A stretch of 64,000 bases of DNA, taken from NCBI GenBank assembly GCA_964636125.1, contig CAZWPX010000004.1:91097-155096 (forward strand), read 5' to 3'. Below are positions 56,301 through 63,313 of the stretch, piece by piece. The notes beneath the pieces were generated by a model. The model was not told the DNA's origin. It worked only from the letters and a program-made list of their open reading frames with translations, and made no database searches. The stretch's first letter is position 1; each line of letters starts with the position of its first letter. The stretch comes from CAJINA01 sp964636125 (GTDB taxonomy: Bacteria > Desulfobacterota > Desulfobacteria > Desulfobacterales > CAJINA01). Position numbers and translations under genes: made by a program.

Positions 56301-56680
56301 CCGCAGGCCGGGAGTTCGTGGACGGTGATCAGGACGGCATCGACGATGCAGCTGAGCTGGCCGTGGTGGATGCCGACCCGGCGGACGCCATCACCACCGT
56401 TGCCCAGGTGGTGCCGGGAGACGATTTCGACATCGACGGCTACAACAACGGTATTGAAATGCGTGCCGGAACGGACCCCGCCTGGGCCGGGGATCACCCC
56501 CACTACGGTGATATCCTGCGTGACGGTGCGGTCACCATCGCCGATGCCATCCTCGGGCTGCAGATCATCACCGGATTCGGCAGTGACGAGGGCGACCCGG
56601 TGGCCGACGTGAACCTCGACGGCAGCATCGGGATACAGGAGGTGGTATACATCCTCCAGGATGTAGCGACAGTGCGGTAG
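50351..56680 (+). CDS. Giant exported multidomain protein with carboxypeptidase-regulatory-like domain and dockerin-like tail
   Basis: 2109 aa from ATG 50351, chosen because GGGAG precedes it and a signal peptide starts there (MGTRIASGCRAALLVLLLSV to HAAA); the frame is open 108 bp further upstream. Residues about 30-110 form a carboxypeptidase-regulatory-like domain (LHGRITDSATGFGIEGAGVG). Several similar Ig-like beta modules follow (VAIRGTIKNAVTQNPIPETS, LTVEARDIIDPDGAAITGVS). A large unrecognised region lies at about 1150-1650, then a propeller-like region. The C-terminus has calcium-type loops (DGDQDGIDDAAE) and a dockerin-like pair (DILRDGAVTIADAI, DVNLDGSIGIQEVVYILQ). Tail and context link it to the protein at 42.4 kb. 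Function unknown; a secreted or surface role is likely. Confidence 0.85.
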   Translation: MGTRIASGCRAALLVLLLSVVFIFNSHAAADLHGRITDSATGFGIEGAGVGLDLDPVDGTYEHAVHTDVFGFYDLPGVVVGTYTITASHPGYQNGSVVDVAVADDTRPEQSLALDPKHPGENVFDIYVQVSGVMTGLALEGLPVTVAVTPTNTAVFGSTVVGNGQTDDAGFLHLTGFPAGAFTFNINPNNTVPGWDSYQNDTPFQLAGPYTANVQLMPELRTLDVQVYGFDPVTEEDNVLLEGIYVEATGVEPGDSDLVLVPTQTGVSAITKVNAPDAPTEQIWDNSRKGKVRFIGLPPIDWTIDSKRLGYALQRRLITTDAAAQLVYDNATEKSIRVDMTLLPTKLTVVVDSDYDDRQMLNDKITVRIQGLKDTNTAGIDRQGKVVYDASENRSAVEFDRILPGKYRVTAGGTAPKSVAIRAGDASSGDLIKNTAFNIRFAAEAFMDAHVGVNRDVALHLAPQPMTFRGILVKVDHEARSDFTSDYIHTPTAAEGITFRVSDYMKDMIPEAHRTVLANADDKGEFTVTLLPGLYGIEIAAMADYWGDAVETIPADGGQRDYMGWPYHQVWPFSVQVANDNFNYGVGGMPVSSDQELRAMLFVRKDWINVDCTMQIGNNPTGSQVVAIDKSGGPGDYARHFAPFYDILRDSPTLTLNGPSSQTVLLNTIGHSGPQARFTQVLPGNYTVTFSHPRFSVTQAVSYTYEDHNPPGVLPSTAPKGFGSPSPMLPFGVDVPVAYNNGGTADITIKRWVPATDTDPGYYQNESTSGMIRYLKAGFTGERVFSYSGKTPATPYEMWLDLSSFFTDGAAHWYHLESTGGDIGGEAATIYLPSTTGIPGPGNTLPSTGLDIAYNLTVEARDIIDPDGAAITGVSVPFTNGGPTLQSGGTYSDQTHGLVIDGNAVSHPSWSYAYNERLTVDTSSSTPAVTLTVFMRRGVAIRGTIKNAVTQNPIPETSITVTKNHGGGAIIGPPSGSSGAISFDWAYALEVYYIEVNAKGYQTYRKRLDPADAQDDPNDLRTKVHDLTVNLVPLEGPTVSDADVAFDRYGSFLPSVQRSGDQSVFDGFSAQDTLTLTWVLAATRRQHSFSIPQFDDANGNTRSDVTLTPVDDVAEVWLVDLRSFAKNTYDDEAQTITAPAVNEPHLVHAWLAGISKGTTPNLFHQRVARFLATDSADKVKGQGQVPLWELPPGQFAPAFVVVSRMGAVTIYPFNQKTAYTDNALTGMRLPPWMAFMADVLGSVAGTQATHEQVKDFLPKGRFKALPTFTAKIELVDEHFVDYQYAVDVNLKEGMDGPARGLVGLAPGIIGLDLKAKLDAGMNGKERKFKIAVEGGISRNDINNDGFKPAFFRHLPVGVGFHPSPYGSVRTQAAQSLTAQNMPAEFEITHSVDGTVGAKATVSIIKILNKVPYVGPVILLAEKAGAINRADAYMRGLTGLTSTTTWRTVFPHQTEHYSVVGPESRQLRRHFLGGNESSGGQTKFDICFGFGVGLEVTAIGNRVGAFGDVALAGDSCGRTEEPALTVETNPLGDWPPIRRISGDVRATLKAYLDAWLTKIDKKYVWKAIKINAVLGEKEQPPAGQSVRETMAVTLEYPKTTFTLVEMEVTVTETPRDQYPPVDFVGQPPQLIRKFVPIGDAAATFGNIEVMVFTDMTVDGDMLLKSAVRSPGGTWTVGATLMQTAGAIVDTVVAPVGDGWLTVWSEIAEANTGNIYAPSSLRYAVRDAGGTWSAPATVSALSHLGLDLRLIPMGSQTGLVFLETDEGPVGDTFAITGLVWDGNTWGAPVTLAPRTDMIGYEAAGSPDLSNLPARIAYVAQDGTLQAVDWDGTAMVAAPYGPLNPASVNAEEICLILGDDGIHYLAYADSDGGIALMSRASGADWVGRGILLNGVDPGELDVTFLSHDTAPVLLYVWRQGGGVSTLHYGVTATDGTLLRSGTDFTGNTVGRYFQATLLPADGRKATVLARYQNGTVEELRSFILAYPAGREFVDGDQDGIDDAAELAVVDADPADAITTVAQVVPGDDFDIDGYNNGIEMRAGTDPAWAGDHPHYGDILRDGAVTIADAILGLQIITGFGSDEGDPVADVNLDGSIGIQEVVYILQDVATVR

Positions 56681-56754
56681 CCCGGGGAACCCCAAAACCA
56701 CCTAAAAAATCTTGGGTTAAAATCAGCCAGATTCGTACACTTTCTGTAAAAAGG

Positions 56755-57009
56755 GTGCGAAAGAGGATTGCGGTAGCATCTGAGGAAGAAATAGCGCTGG
56801 TTATAGATGGCCTAAATGAAATAATTGGCGGTCAAAAGAAAAAAGAGAGGATTTGTGAAATACCCCGCCAACATACCCCGAATAGGATAGGGGTCAGCTA
56901 TATAATATCTAACTCCTTGTATTATTTTGGTGATCACACGGGGAATCGAACCCCGGTTACCGGCGTGATAGATCGACCACACCCCACTGATATTATTAAT
57001 TATTTATGA
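56755..57009 (+). CDS. Unrecognised short frame at the left border of the accessory region
   Basis: The GTG at 56755 opens 84 codons. The first 40 residues (RKRIAVASEEEIALVIDGLN and on) look protein-like and basic, but the frame then runs through the tRNA-Glu-like repeat at 56928, so its end is fortuitous. It is probably the truncated tail of a gene cut by integration at this site. I recognise no family. Confidence 0.2.
   Translation: MRKRIAVASEEEIALVIDGLNEIIGGQKKKERICEIPRQHTPNRIGVSYIISNSLYYFGDHTGNRTPVTGVIDRPHPTDIINYL
56928..56970 (-). repeat. tRNA-Glu 3'-end repeat, left copy (possible attachment site)
   Basis: On the minus strand this reads as the 3' part of a tRNA-Glu: the anticodon-arm strand CACGCCGG, the variable TAAC, a T-arm CGGGGTTCGATTCCCCG, the acceptor strand and ACCA. 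Only the 3' third of a tRNA is present. It matches the copy at 61766 except for two or three bases, and similarity extends about 20 bp past the CCA side (TCC.TGTA.TTATT). tRNA 3' ends are classic integrase targets. The 57010-57184 stretch beyond holds no gene. Confidence 0.7.
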
Positions 57010-57184
57010 TTTTCATGGTGCAAGGGATACAAATGATGCATCAGATGCATGAAATACATAAAAATTTAGAGCGTGTGCGTTTTCGTCCCTGTAATTTGAC
57101 ATTTTATTCCAAGGTGTTAGGCTATGTCCGCTTTACAACCCGTAAGACATCCCCACGATCTAATCAAAAATAAAGGTAACATTA

Positions 57185-57682
57185 ATGGACAATAGAAAAG
57201 GCTATAAGCTCCTACCTAATCTTGAAAATCACAAATGTTTTGGCTGCAGCCCATCAAATCCATCAGGTTTACAAATGAAATTTTATAACAAAGAGAAATC
57301 TGTATTCTCATGGGTTACCGTCCCGGATCATCTGTGCGGGTGGCACAATCTTGCTCATGGAGGAGCAATTTCCGCGATACTGGACGAAATCATGGGACGG
57401 ACCGCAGTGTACATCCTCAATAAATTGATAATGACAAAAACCATGAACATTGAGTTTCTGAAACCGATATTAATTGGGCAAGAAATGAAAGCCCAGGGCA
57501 AGGTGATTGATTATAAAAATGACAGGGAAGCTACAATCGAAGGATTCATCTATAATGATAAAAAGGTCCTCTTTGCAAAGGCCACGGGAACTTTTGCCCT
57601 TTTTACTCCGGAGGTTCTATTGAAAATGGGCATCATGGATGATGACCTCATAAATGATTTGAAACTCCTCTTTTCAAATTAA
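57185..57682 (+). CDS. PaaI-type hotdog thioesterase
   Basis: A 165 aa protein. The N-terminal CFGCSPSNPSGLQMKF and the core WHNLAHGGAISAILDEIMGR are diagnostic of PaaI/4HBT thioesterases of the HGG.....D type, with the active-site HGG and Asp. It probably hydrolyses an acyl- or aryl-CoA. AAAGGT precedes ATG 57185. It is AT-rich and is the first clear gene of the accessory segment, followed 21 bp later by the amphi-Trp gene. Confidence 0.88.
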   Translation: MDNRKGYKLLPNLENHKCFGCSPSNPSGLQMKFYNKEKSVFSWVTVPDHLCGWHNLAHGGAISAILDEIMGRTAVYILNKLIMTKTMNIEFLKPILIGQEMKAQGKVIDYKNDREATIEGFIYNDKKVLFAKATGTFALFTPEVLLKMGIMDDDLINDLKLLFSN

Positions 57683-57703
57683 ACCCGTACATGGGGAACC
57701 GTC

Positions 57704-57934
57704 ATGGCAAAAAAGAAGAAAGCGAATCGAGATATTGAAAAAGCCTACACAACCAAGCAAATGGTAGCAAAATTGAGAAGGCTTGCAGATTGTTTGGAGA
57801 CCGGTAAACAATTCAAAATCCAGATAGCCGGTGAAAGGATTTCCGTACCTGCAGGAGCAACATTCAATATTGAGCACGAAAGAGGCAAAAAAACGGAGGA
57901 GGTCGAATTCCAGTTCAAGTGGAAATACAAATAA
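57704..57934 (+). CDS. Amphi-Trp domain protein
   Basis: A 76 aa small protein. The body KQMVAKLRRLADCLETGKQF, then IQIAGERISVPAGATFNIEH and EEVEFQFKWKY match the amphi-Trp domain, a short module with alternating hydrophobic strands and a final W in FKWKY. It is found in bacteria and archaea and its role is unknown. GGGAA before ATG 57704; short spacing to the genes on either side suggests co-transcription. Confidence 0.75.
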   Translation: MAKKKKANRDIEKAYTTKQMVAKLRRLADCLETGKQFKIQIAGERISVPAGATFNIEHERGKKTEEVEFQFKWKYK

Positions 57935-57949
57935 ATTCAATCATTTGTT

Positions 57950-58300
57950 ATGAAACAGGCACTACTCATACTACTAAAGTTAAGCTCATATTTACTTGGA
58001 TTTTCGAGTTTGGGTGTTATTGTTACCGAAGTGCTGAAAAAATGGCAATTAGTCAGCAAGGACCTCAGTCCTGTATGGGTTATTGGACCGCTGTTGATTC
58101 TATTTATGGCTAAAAAAGCTACCGGCTCTTCCTACTTTAGAGCTAGTTCGAAGCTATCTCCGAATATCTTAAAGGCATCAGAAAAGATTATCGAAATTAT
58201 TTTGATAGTCCTTGCGATATTAGCAATCATCAGCATCCCTTTTCTCTGGTTCGGTGTCATTGAAGAATTAGCAGGGAAAGCAAATGTAGGAAAATTTTGA
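57950..58300 (+). CDS. Small membrane protein, unrecognised
   Basis: A 116 aa hydrophobic protein with three predicted membrane segments: about 5-26, 42-54 (VWVIGPLLILFMA) and 81-105 (IIEIILIVLAILAIISIPFL). A loop rich in serine and lysine connects the last two. No family is recognised. It starts 15 bp after the amphi-Trp gene and may share its transcript. Confidence 0.5.
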   Translation: MKQALLILLKLSSYLLGFSSLGVIVTEVLKKWQLVSKDLSPVWVIGPLLILFMAKKATGSSYFRASSKLSPNILKASEKIIEIILIVLAILAIISIPFLWFGVIEELAGKANVGKF

Positions 58301-58325
58301 AGCAAGTTTAAGTAACCACCATGAA

Positions 58326-58706
58326 ATGCCCCGTCTTATCGATTATGAACGCCTGGTGCGTCTGCTCAATTTTACTGGTTATGATGAATTTTCAAAAGCG
58401 TATAGAAGATGGATAGAAGTTTTTTTGAAAAAAGAACAGTCGGCCAGGGTCAACCGGTGGACACAGAGTATCGCGACCGGCAGTCAGGGTTTTGTCGAGC
58501 ATGTCAAACAGAAGCTTGGCAGCATTGCACGTGGCCGGCAGGTTGTAAATGCAGGCGGCACGAATCATGAACTTAAAGAAGCCCTGTCATTGTACGGTGA
58601 TCGACCCGGCCGGCGTATAGGCGACAACACAATCAGGTGGGAGGTTCTACCTTCCATTCCGAAACGCCTTGATTCACGGAAGACATATGGCCTGGATTTC
58701 AGGTAA
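58326..58706 (+). pseudogene. C-terminal fragment of a RAYT (REP-associated tyrosine transposase)
   Basis: The 126 codons match the C-terminal region of IS200-like RAYT transposases: RLIDYERLVRLLNFTGYDEF, then YRRWIEVFLKKE, WTQSIATGSQGFVEHVKQKL and a final ARGRQVV. The catalytic N-terminal half with its HUH motif and tyrosine is absent; a stop lies 10 codons before the ATG. RAYTs mobilise short palindromic repeats. This copy is dead. It indicates decay inside the accessory segment. Confidence 0.65.
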
Positions 58707-58770
58707 TACAACACCGTGCTCCGCAATTATATAGATGAATAAAATCGTGAATGGGCACTTTTTAACTTTA

Positions 58771-59307
58771 TTATGGTTTTTTACCCTTTAGCAGTTTAAT
58801 CATCTTTTTTGTTTTAAAGGTATTCTTGGACATCACGTTATCAAGGCATACATCTTGTTTGGTGTTTAGCTGATTTTTATTAATGCAATTAGAGTAGTTT
58901 TTTTGATCTTTCGGGGTTTGACTTTTAGAGAGGTGTTTCTTGTCACATTTCATAATGCCTTTCACAAACTTTGACTGGCATTTTCTTACACCCTTGTCCT
59001 GTTTTTTCGCGATTTTATCCCATAGCTTTTTCGCGTCTTTGGGCAGTTTAGAAACTTCAATAGAGTTTTTTGTTGCGTTCTTATAGCATTTGCCCATATT
59101 TTTTATGCATTTTTGGCCGCATTTAACGGGTTTTTTTGAAGTTTTTGCGCAACTCGCTTCACAATTATCGAACTGCTCATCGCAATAACCTTTAGATTTT
59201 TTAAATTCACTTTCGGAAATAAAATCATCATAGTCCGCCATAGATATTGTGGCCATCCCAAATAACACCATCGCCATAACCGTTGCAAAAATAATCTGTC
59301 TCAGCAT
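58771..59307 (-). CDS. Exported Cys/Lys-rich protein of unknown function
   Basis: A 178 aa protein with a clear signal peptide (about 1-24, MVLFGMATISMA) and a strong AAGGAGG four bases before ATG 59307. The mature part is very rich in lysine and carries ten cysteines, of which the first six fall in a tight pattern (YCDEQFDNCEASC, VKCGQKCIKNMGKC). The later ones form KCQSKFVKGIMKC plus two singles. No haem CxxCH is present. Paired cysteines and high lysine suggest disulfide bonding or metal binding in the periplasm or outside the cell. I recognise no family. Noncoding DNA lies on both sides; the 59308-59517 gap shows only an AT-rich promoter-like stretch. Confidence 0.75.
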   Translation of the reverse strand: MLRQIIFATVMAMVLFGMATISMADYDDFISESEFKKSKGYCDEQFDNCEASCAKTSKKPVKCGQKCIKNMGKCYKNATKNSIEVSKLPKDAKKLWDKIAKKQDKGVRKCQSKFVKGIMKCDKKHLSKSQTPKDQKNYSNCINKNQLNTKQDVCLDNVMSKNTFKTKKMIKLLKGKKP

Positions 59308-59517
59308 ACTCCCTCCTTAATTTCGCAAATTAAGTGATTATAATTATATCCGAGGTTTTGTGATAAACTCCCCGCCCCCTCTATTAAGATAGCAGGATCA
59401 TGAAAAAACACAAGATATTGGGGTATGCTGAATCGTGGTAAAAGTTGGGAAAACTTTCCAAATATATCAATGACCAGCAAATATCATCTAATTGGTTTTG
59501 TATATCCCAAACCCGGG

Positions 59518-59916
59518 CTATAACTTTTTCTGTTTAGACAGTTTAATTTTCTGCCAATCATTAACTATCTGAAGAACCTCCCTAACTGATGCGCATTCAC
59601 ATTCAGCCGGGCAGGGTTGCAGATCGTGTTCGTGAAAGCAATGCCCGGGGCAATTGTCTCCACCTGTAGCCCGTTCACTAAAAATGGGGCCGTCATAGAG
59701 GTCCATGAAGGCATCAGCATAAATGGCCAGAGTTGTTTTACACGAATGATTAAAACAGAAAAGACCAACCGTAAGTGCCTTGAAATTCACCTGATATCCA
59801 ATCAATTCAATATCGGAGTCGCTCAGGAAGTTATCGCGGGAACCCCATTGTGTTCCGCATTTGTTACATTTTTTAAATGGTGTGGTGGATGTTTCAACAT
59901 TCTCTGAATTGTTCAT
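59518..59916 (-). CDS. Cysteine-rich zinc-ribbon-like conserved protein
   Basis: A 132 aa soluble protein. The N-terminal KKCNKCGTQWGSRDNFLSD looks like one half of a zinc site. Later come FCFNHSCKTTLAIYADAF, NCPGHCFHEHDLQPCPAECE and CASVREVLQIVNDW. The pattern is reminiscent of conserved small proteins of deltaproteobacteria. It probably binds a metal, but its role is unknown. ATG 59916; weak ribosome site. The 59917-60049 gap holds nothing obvious. Confidence 0.65.
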   Translation of the reverse strand: MNNSENVETSTTPFKKCNKCGTQWGSRDNFLSDSDIELIGYQVNFKALTVGLFCFNHSCKTTLAIYADAFMDLYDGPIFSERATGGDNCPGHCFHEHDLQPCPAECECASVREVLQIVNDWQKIKLSKQKKL

Positions 59917-60049
59917 TTAACTACCTTCAGCCTGTGGCTTTCATACAATCTGGCCCATATTTTTCTGACAACATTCTTTCCGTCATTGATGCGATTCCCT
60001 TGACAATGGTTTCTGTTTAGTCAGGGCTTGACATTATAGTAGATTCGTT

Positions 60050-60433
60050 TCAATTTCCATTCAGGTCAGCTTTAGGGGAAAACTCCAGGACAGCATCCAA
60101 TAGCTTGCCCTTGTCAATTGGCTTGATGAATGTCCGCTCCGATCCGAGAGCTTCTGCAAGGCTTAAGTATTCACCAGGTACATTCTGCCCTGCACCTGAT
60201 ATGGCGAAAATTTTTACATCGGGAAACTCGCGCCTTAGTTCCATCATAAGCTCAAGTCCCTCTTTTTCAGGCATGACAATATCAGTAATAACCAGATCGG
60301 GAATATTGTCACGGTAGAGGGACAGGCCTTCATTTCCGTCCGCGGCTTCGATAACCACGCAATCAATTTTCTCCAACCAGCGTTTGATTATTTTGCGTTC
60401 GGTCCTGATATCTTCAATCAGTAGGACTTTCAT
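60050..60433 (-). CDS. Single-domain response regulator (CheY-like)
   Basis: A 127 aa REC domain alone. The acidic pair is in VLLIEDIRTER, phospho-Asp in LVITDIVMPEKEG, the Thr/Ser position in IFAISGAG and Lys in TFIKPIDKG. It has no output domain. It follows the HU-like gene by 25 bp on the same strand, with GGGGAAG before ATG 60433. It is not close to the REC domains of the 8-27 kb island. The partner kinase is unknown. Confidence 0.9.
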   Translation of the reverse strand: MKVLLIEDIRTERKIIKRWLEKIDCVVIEAADGNEGLSLYRDNIPDLVITDIVMPEKEGLELMMELRREFPDVKIFAISGAGQNVPGEYLSLAEALGSERTFIKPIDKGKLLDAVLEFSPKADLNGN

Positions 60434-60458
60434 TGCCGGCTTCCCCGTAGCAGGATTT

Positions 60459-60734
60459 CTAATTGTCCACCACCTCTTTCAGGTCTTTACCACATTTGAA
60501 AAAAGGCAGCTTCTTGGGTGCGATTGGAACCTTTTCACCTGTTTTTGGGTTGCGGCCAGTATACCCCTTGTACTCCTTGACCTGAAAGATGCAGAATCCT
60601 CTGATTTCAACCCTATCCCCTTCAATAAGTGCATCTGTCATTTCTTGCAATAGCAAGTCTACAGCTGTCCTGGCTTGGGGTCGGGTTAAGTTGTTCGCTT
60701 TTTGTACTGTCTCAATTAGCTCAAGTTTGTTCAT
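60459..60734 (-). CDS. HU/IHF family DNA-binding protein
   Basis: A 91 aa protein of normal family length. The start MNKLELIETVQKANNLTRPQ and the core VEIRGFCIFQVKEYKGYTGR, NPKTGEKVPIAPKKLPFFKC show the beta-arm (RNPKTGE) that wraps DNA. Closer to IHF-like or accessory HU variants than to E. coli HupA. GAGGG before ATG 60734. A hairpin lies in its 5' region (60754-60781). It may help integrase function at the nearby attachment site (inference). Confidence 0.92.
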   Translation of the reverse strand: MNKLELIETVQKANNLTRPQARTAVDLLLQEMTDALIEGDRVEIRGFCIFQVKEYKGYTGRNPKTGEKVPIAPKKLPFFKCGKDLKEVVDN

Positions 60735-60753
60735 TTATTCCCTCAATAATAGG

Positions 60754-60781
60754 AAAGCCCCCTCTGGGTCGAGAGGGCTTT
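60754..60781. terminator. Hairpin upstream of the HU gene
   Basis: AAAGCCCCCTC pairs with GAGAGGGCTTT around TGGGTC (one bulge on each arm). It lies 20 bp before the HU start on the same transcript side and may end transcription coming from the right or shape the 5' leader. Confidence 0.45.
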
Positions 60782-60899
60782 GGGGTGGGCTGCACCCAAA
60801 CGATTCATCGCCCGATGACGTTGAGTGTGCAAACAGGGTATAATTACCGGGTGGGTTATTGCAAGGAAAATCCAATTAGGTCAAAAGCAAGGCCAGGTA

Positions 60900-61442
60900 T
60901 TAGAACAGGCTCATCTGATCTTTTGGGATTAGGGGTGAGAGGGCGGCCCTCCGGATAACTTGAACCGCAGCTGTCCCCAGGTATGCCCTCAGTTCCCTCT
61001 GGAAGATTTCGAACTCGGGACGGTACCGCTGCCGGCTGTCCTTCATTTTCCGGTTAGCCTTTTTGCTGATTATTCAGCCCTGGTCTTGGCCGTTCTCAGA
61101 ATGATTGAAATAGTGGTCATATTCGCCCTCAAGTGTCATATTCCCTGTCCTGCCCGGGGCCACGTGTTTTGCAGCTTTCAGCCGCTGGTCTTGCGAAAAG
61201 AACTGGAACGGCGCCTCAACAATGCCGGTCATGTGTTTGAATAGTCCGACATCAAACAGGACCCCAAAGTCCTTCAATTGGTTACTGTTGAAGAAGGAAA
61301 TAAACGCTTTGCTGTCCGTACACAGTGCCAGGGAAATTCCGGAAAGATCTTTCAGGCCATAAAGGTTGCACTGCCTCCGACGATCCGTGAAATTGCATGA
61401 AACCACAAGCGGCCCAATAGTCTCCGGTAGTGCCAAGAACAA
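60900..61442 (-). pseudogene. Unrecognised frame broken by an in-frame TGA
   Basis: From a TTG at 61442 the frame reads MFLALPETIGPLVVSCNFTD to NHSENGQDQG, meets a TGA at 61074-61076, and continues in the same frame with IISKKANRKMKDSRQRYRPE to KDQMSLF and a stop at 60900-60902. Both parts have coding character and the same frame, so a point mutation is likely. The start is poor and the upstream part may be missing too. Function not recognised. Confidence 0.35.
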
Positions 61443-61725
61443 AATGCTGTCTCGTATGATGTTGTTTATAAAGGATATTCAAAAAACTACTGTCAAAGAT
61501 CAGCTTAAAATACCATTTAAAAAGGTGCGGAATGTACGATATAATATTATATCTGGTTGAACATTTGACAAATAGCTAACATCCCCTAAGAAAGATATCT
61601 TAACCAAACATTGACAAGAAAATGCAGTTCCCTGCGTATTTCAATAATACAATTTACTCTCATTTACCCTGATTTCTATTGTTATTGTGGGGTATAGTGT
61701 GGGGAATTGATTGCCTATAAAAGAA

Positions 61726-61757
61726 ACAGGGACTCGAAATAAATTCTAAGTCCCTGT
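61726..61757 (-). terminator. Intrinsic terminator beside the tRNA-Glu-like end
   Basis: On the minus strand ACAGGGACT pairs with AGTCCCTGT across a 14-base AT-rich loop, followed by TTTCTTTT. It lies just past the CCA end of the tRNA fragment, as expected for a terminator of a tRNA gene captured with its 3' end. Confidence 0.6.
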
Positions 61758-61765
61758 ATTTATTC

Positions 61766-61809
61766 TGGTGATCCCACGGGGAATCGAACCCCGGTTACCG
61801 GCGTGAGAG
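61766..61809 (-). repeat. tRNA-Glu 3'-end repeat, right copy (possible attachment site)
   Basis: The minus strand reads CTCTCACGCCGG, TAAC, a T-arm CGGGGTTCGATTCCCCG and GGGATCACCA: the 3' half of a tRNA-Glu, with the seven-base loop CTCTCAC implying a CTC anticodon. The preceding bases do not complete the anticodon stem or the D arm, so it is not a functional tRNA. It is the partner of the copy at 56928 and lies 147 bp from the C-terminal end of the integrase gene. The 61810-61955 gap holds no gene. Confidence 0.75.
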
Positions 61810-61955
61810 TTCCGCTCCTCCCACCTGAAAATACTGAACATATTGATATTACACAGAAAAAATTTGCAACAAATTCAAGAAACGCACCATTTTCAAGGCA
61901 TTTTACTTCCGGATTTACTTCCGGCATGGGCTAATGATCAAGAAACCAGCCTGAA

Positions 61956-63196
61956 TTATGCCAGTTGGTCAAGCGGGCTTTTAACACCCAGAAAATTTTT
62001 CCCAGCTACATGCGTGTAAATCATTGTGGTACGAAGGCTAGCATGACCAAGTAGCTCTTGAATGGTACGTATGTCATAGCCGTTTTCGAGTAAATGCGTT
62101 GCAAAACTGTGCCTTAATGTATGCACTGTAACCCGTTTAGGGATTTTTGCAGTGCAGGCTGCCTTCTTAATATGTTTTTGCAAGACACTTTGGTGCAAGT
62201 GATGGCGTCGAACGATTCCTGAAACTGGATCACTTGAAAGTACACCTGATGGGAAAATCCACTGCCAGTGCCATTCCTTGCCAGCATTTGGGAATTTACG
62301 CTCAAGCGCGTTAGGCAAATAGACACCAGGGACATTCGCATCGACATCTTTAAGATAGATATTCCAAACACGATTAACTTGCTGATATAGATCTTTTTCA
62401 AGCAGCTTCGGAAATAGCGTCTCTCTGTCCTTATCACCCTTTCCGCTTCTGACGACTATTCGTTGTCTCTTAAAATCAAGATCCTTTATCCTTAAGTTCA
62501 GGCATTCCGTTAGTCTTAAGCCACATCCATAAATAAGTTGAGCCATAAGCAGTTTTTTGCCGCTTAGATGATTGAATAAGGCAGATATCTCACCTTTTGT
62601 CAGTACAACTGGAAGCCTGCGTTTTCTCGGGGCCCTGGCAACTTCGTTCAAATCCTCTATATTGATATCAAGAACGTGCCGAAAAAAGAATAATAACGCA
62701 TTAAATGCTTGGTTCTGGGTTGAGGCGGCAACCTTATTTTCAACTGCAAGTTTAGTGAGAAAATCTTTTACATCCGAACTACATAAATCATTGGGTGGTT
62801 TACCGTTAGTATGTCGATAAAAATATCTAAGCCAGTACAAGTATGTTTTTTCGGTGTTATGTGCCCTGTGTTTAAGTCTTAGCATTCTTACCATATCATC
62901 AGCTGCATCAGACCATTGGCCTTGGGAATCTTTATCATGGCAATCTGGTCTATCTGCCTTGACTCGGCGTAAGTAGAAAAAAAATAGAATTGTCGAGTCG
63001 TTAGCCTGTTGTACTTGCCAATCTTCATGATTTTTGGAAATACCGCGAAGGAATTCTTGAATTTCGTGAGAGGAAAGTTCTGTATTAGGTTCTTTTTGTG
63101 AGAATTCGTATAACCTTTTTATCCAAATTACATAGTAATGGAGCTTTTTTTTGAGACTAATTTTTTGGACAAGGCAAATTCCTTAAATTTTTCCAT
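61956..63196 (-). CDS. Integron-type tyrosine recombinase, frameshifted in an A8 run near the N-terminus
   Basis: The main frame (61956-62894 from its first ATG, 312 aa) has the tyrosine recombinase residues: Arg in GCGLRLTECLNL, Lys in SGKGDKDRE, HTLRHSFATHLL, LLGHASLRTTMIYTH. The insert FPNAGKEWHWQWIFPSG with VRRHHLHQS is the IntI-specific patch. The same frame continues upstream without a start (KLHYYVIWIKRLYEFSQKEP, then WSDAADDMVRM) to a run of eight A at about 63145-63152. Beyond it, in the other frame, is MEKFKEFALSKKLVSKK from ATG 63196 with GGGAGG upstream. A -1 shift on the A run would give about 413 aa. It may be slippage, decay or a base-calling error. Confidence 0.75.
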
Positions 63197-63313
63197 CTTC
63201 ATCCTCCCTTGTTTGGTAATTATACCGCATGCGGTGATGTATACGTATTTGGTACGAAAAGCAGCAGTAAGAAAGTTCATAGAAATAACATTTACTGCGT
63301 ATTCCGCTCAAAC

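Noticed and set aside
61766..61840. Complete tRNA-Glu gene
   Set aside because: The T arm, acceptor 3' strand and anticodon loop are present, but the 5' anticodon-stem strand does not pair and no D arm or acceptor 5' strand follows; only the 3' half is there.
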